In this document: positions 5,422 to 5,837 of the stretch, piece after piece
Numbering within the stretch: position 1 is the stretch's first letter
Layout: each line of letters begins with the position of its first letter
Source: Bacillota bacterium
Lineage (GTDB): Bacteria; Bacillota; Sulfobacillia; JAJZYS01; JAJYTV01
Assembly: GCA_021806845.1 (NCBI GenBank)
Contig: JAKAPV010000189.1
Coordinates: 1 to 5,837 of the forward strand
Length of the DNA stretch: 5,837 nucleotides
Reading direction: 5' to 3'
The notes under the pieces: generated by a model
Database searches by the model: none
What the model was told of the DNA's origin: nothing
Seen by the model: the letters and a program-made list of their open reading frames with translations, nothing else
Translations under genes and position numbers: made by a program

Positions 5422-5837
5422 CTACCTGCCGATGCGGACGCGCAGCACCCGCAGCCTGCGCGCCGCCGCATAGACGACGCCCACGGCAAGCGGCAGCGCG
5501 CCTGCCGCGAGCGCCAGCGCGGAGCCACGGGCAAGGGCCCCGAGGAACCCGTCAGGTACGGTGAAGGCGGCACCGGCGCTTGCCACGAGCGTCGGCACGT
5601 GCAGGTGGAAGAAGGGCAGCAGGACGACGGTGAGGACGCCGGCTACGACCGCGTGGAGAATGCGGGCGAGAATGTAGGGCCGCATGCGGATGTCGGTGTC
5701 CGCGAGGACCGAGGCGACCTGGCCCTGCACCGAGAGTCCCGACCAGGCGATGATGGCCGAGGCGACGGCGGCGCGCTGCACGAGGGTCGCGGGGACCTTC
5801 GCGACCGCGGCGGCGCCGATGTCGATTTCGAGGATGC
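5422..5837 (-). CDS. ylbJ: Sporulation integral membrane protein YlbJ, C-terminal part
   Basis: The last 137 residues are present; the gene runs off the right edge, and the family is about 400 residues long. The diagnostic stretch is ILEIDIGA followed by AWSGLSVQGQVASVLADTD and IRMRPYILARILH. It matches the conserved C-terminal YlbJ/nucleoside-recognition (Gate-type) region, in which GLSVxxQVAS and TDIR are characteristic. Two more hydrophobic segments (AVVAGVLTVVLLPFF and ALALAAGALPLAVGVVYAA) follow, then a basic tail ending RVRIGR. In B. subtilis YlbJ is a mother-cell (sigma-E) membrane protein needed for heat-resistant spores. The GTG codon at 5781 is internal, because conserved YlbJ sequence continues upstream to the edge. 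It is convergent with the gsaB operon and presumably unrelated to it. The gene is the best evidence that this genome belongs to an endospore former. Confidence 0.92.
   Translation of the reverse strand, partial: ILEIDIGAAAVAKVPATLVQRAAVASAIIAWSGLSVQGQVASVLADTDIRMRPYILARILHAVVAGVLTVVLLPFFHLHVPTLVASAGAAFTVPDGFLGALARGSALALAAGALPLAVGVVYAAARRLRVLRVRIGR

Noticed and set aside
1..5837. CRISPR arrays, insertion sequences, tRNA or rRNA genes
   Set aside because: No spaced direct repeats, transposase-like reading frames with terminal repeats, or RNA-gene signatures were seen on either strand.

Overview
The window is very GC-rich bacterial DNA with tightly packed genes, Shine-Dalgarno sites and several GTG/TTG starts. 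The clearest lineage marker is the partial gene at the right edge. It is the C-terminal third of YlbJ, a membrane protein of endospore formers, so the source is probably a high-GC spore-forming Firmicute. That fits an Alicyclobacillaceae-, Hydrogenibacillus-, Symbiobacterium- or Thermaerobacter-like lineage, but I cannot name the genus.

From left to right: (1) the C-terminal receiver domain of a truncated signalling protein, + strand, ending at 278. (2) A minus-strand pair transcribed leftward from about 2573: a 12-helix-type MFS transporter (2573-1383), then a lipoprotein of unknown function (1386-322), joined by an ATGA stop/start overlap. (3) A 94-bp divergent promoter region (2574-2667) with an extended -10 box and a 7-bp hairpin just upstream of the ribosome binding site. 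(4) A plus-strand operon of three enzymes: a short-chain dehydrogenase/reductase (2668-3450), a FolE/GTP cyclohydrolase I-family protein (3461-4009) and a GsaB-type glutamate-1-semialdehyde aminomutase paralogue (4006-5325). The genes are 10 bp apart and then overlap by ATGA. (5) A GC-rich hairpin (5356-5385) between convergent genes. (6) The partial ylbJ on the minus strand.

The interesting part is the three-enzyme operon. By name it would be folate/pterin plus haem metabolism, but two of the enzymes are atypical at the active site. The FolE-like protein keeps all zinc ligands (C71, H74, C143) and the adjacent H73. It has lost most residues that hold the GTP triphosphate in canonical enzymes (equivalents of E. 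coli R65, S135, K136 and R185) as well as H179. The SDR keeps Tyr162/Lys166 but has Gly-Tyr-Asp where the catalytic Ser normally sits. It also carries an His-Arg-Ser NADPH motif like that of pteridine reductases. The aminomutase resembles GsaB rather than housekeeping HemL and has an altered Gly-rich gating loop. My inference is that the operon makes or modifies a pterin-like or other small molecule through a non-standard route, possibly with the divergent MFS permease as transporter. This rests on reading residues against remembered family sequences and needs alignment and biochemistry.
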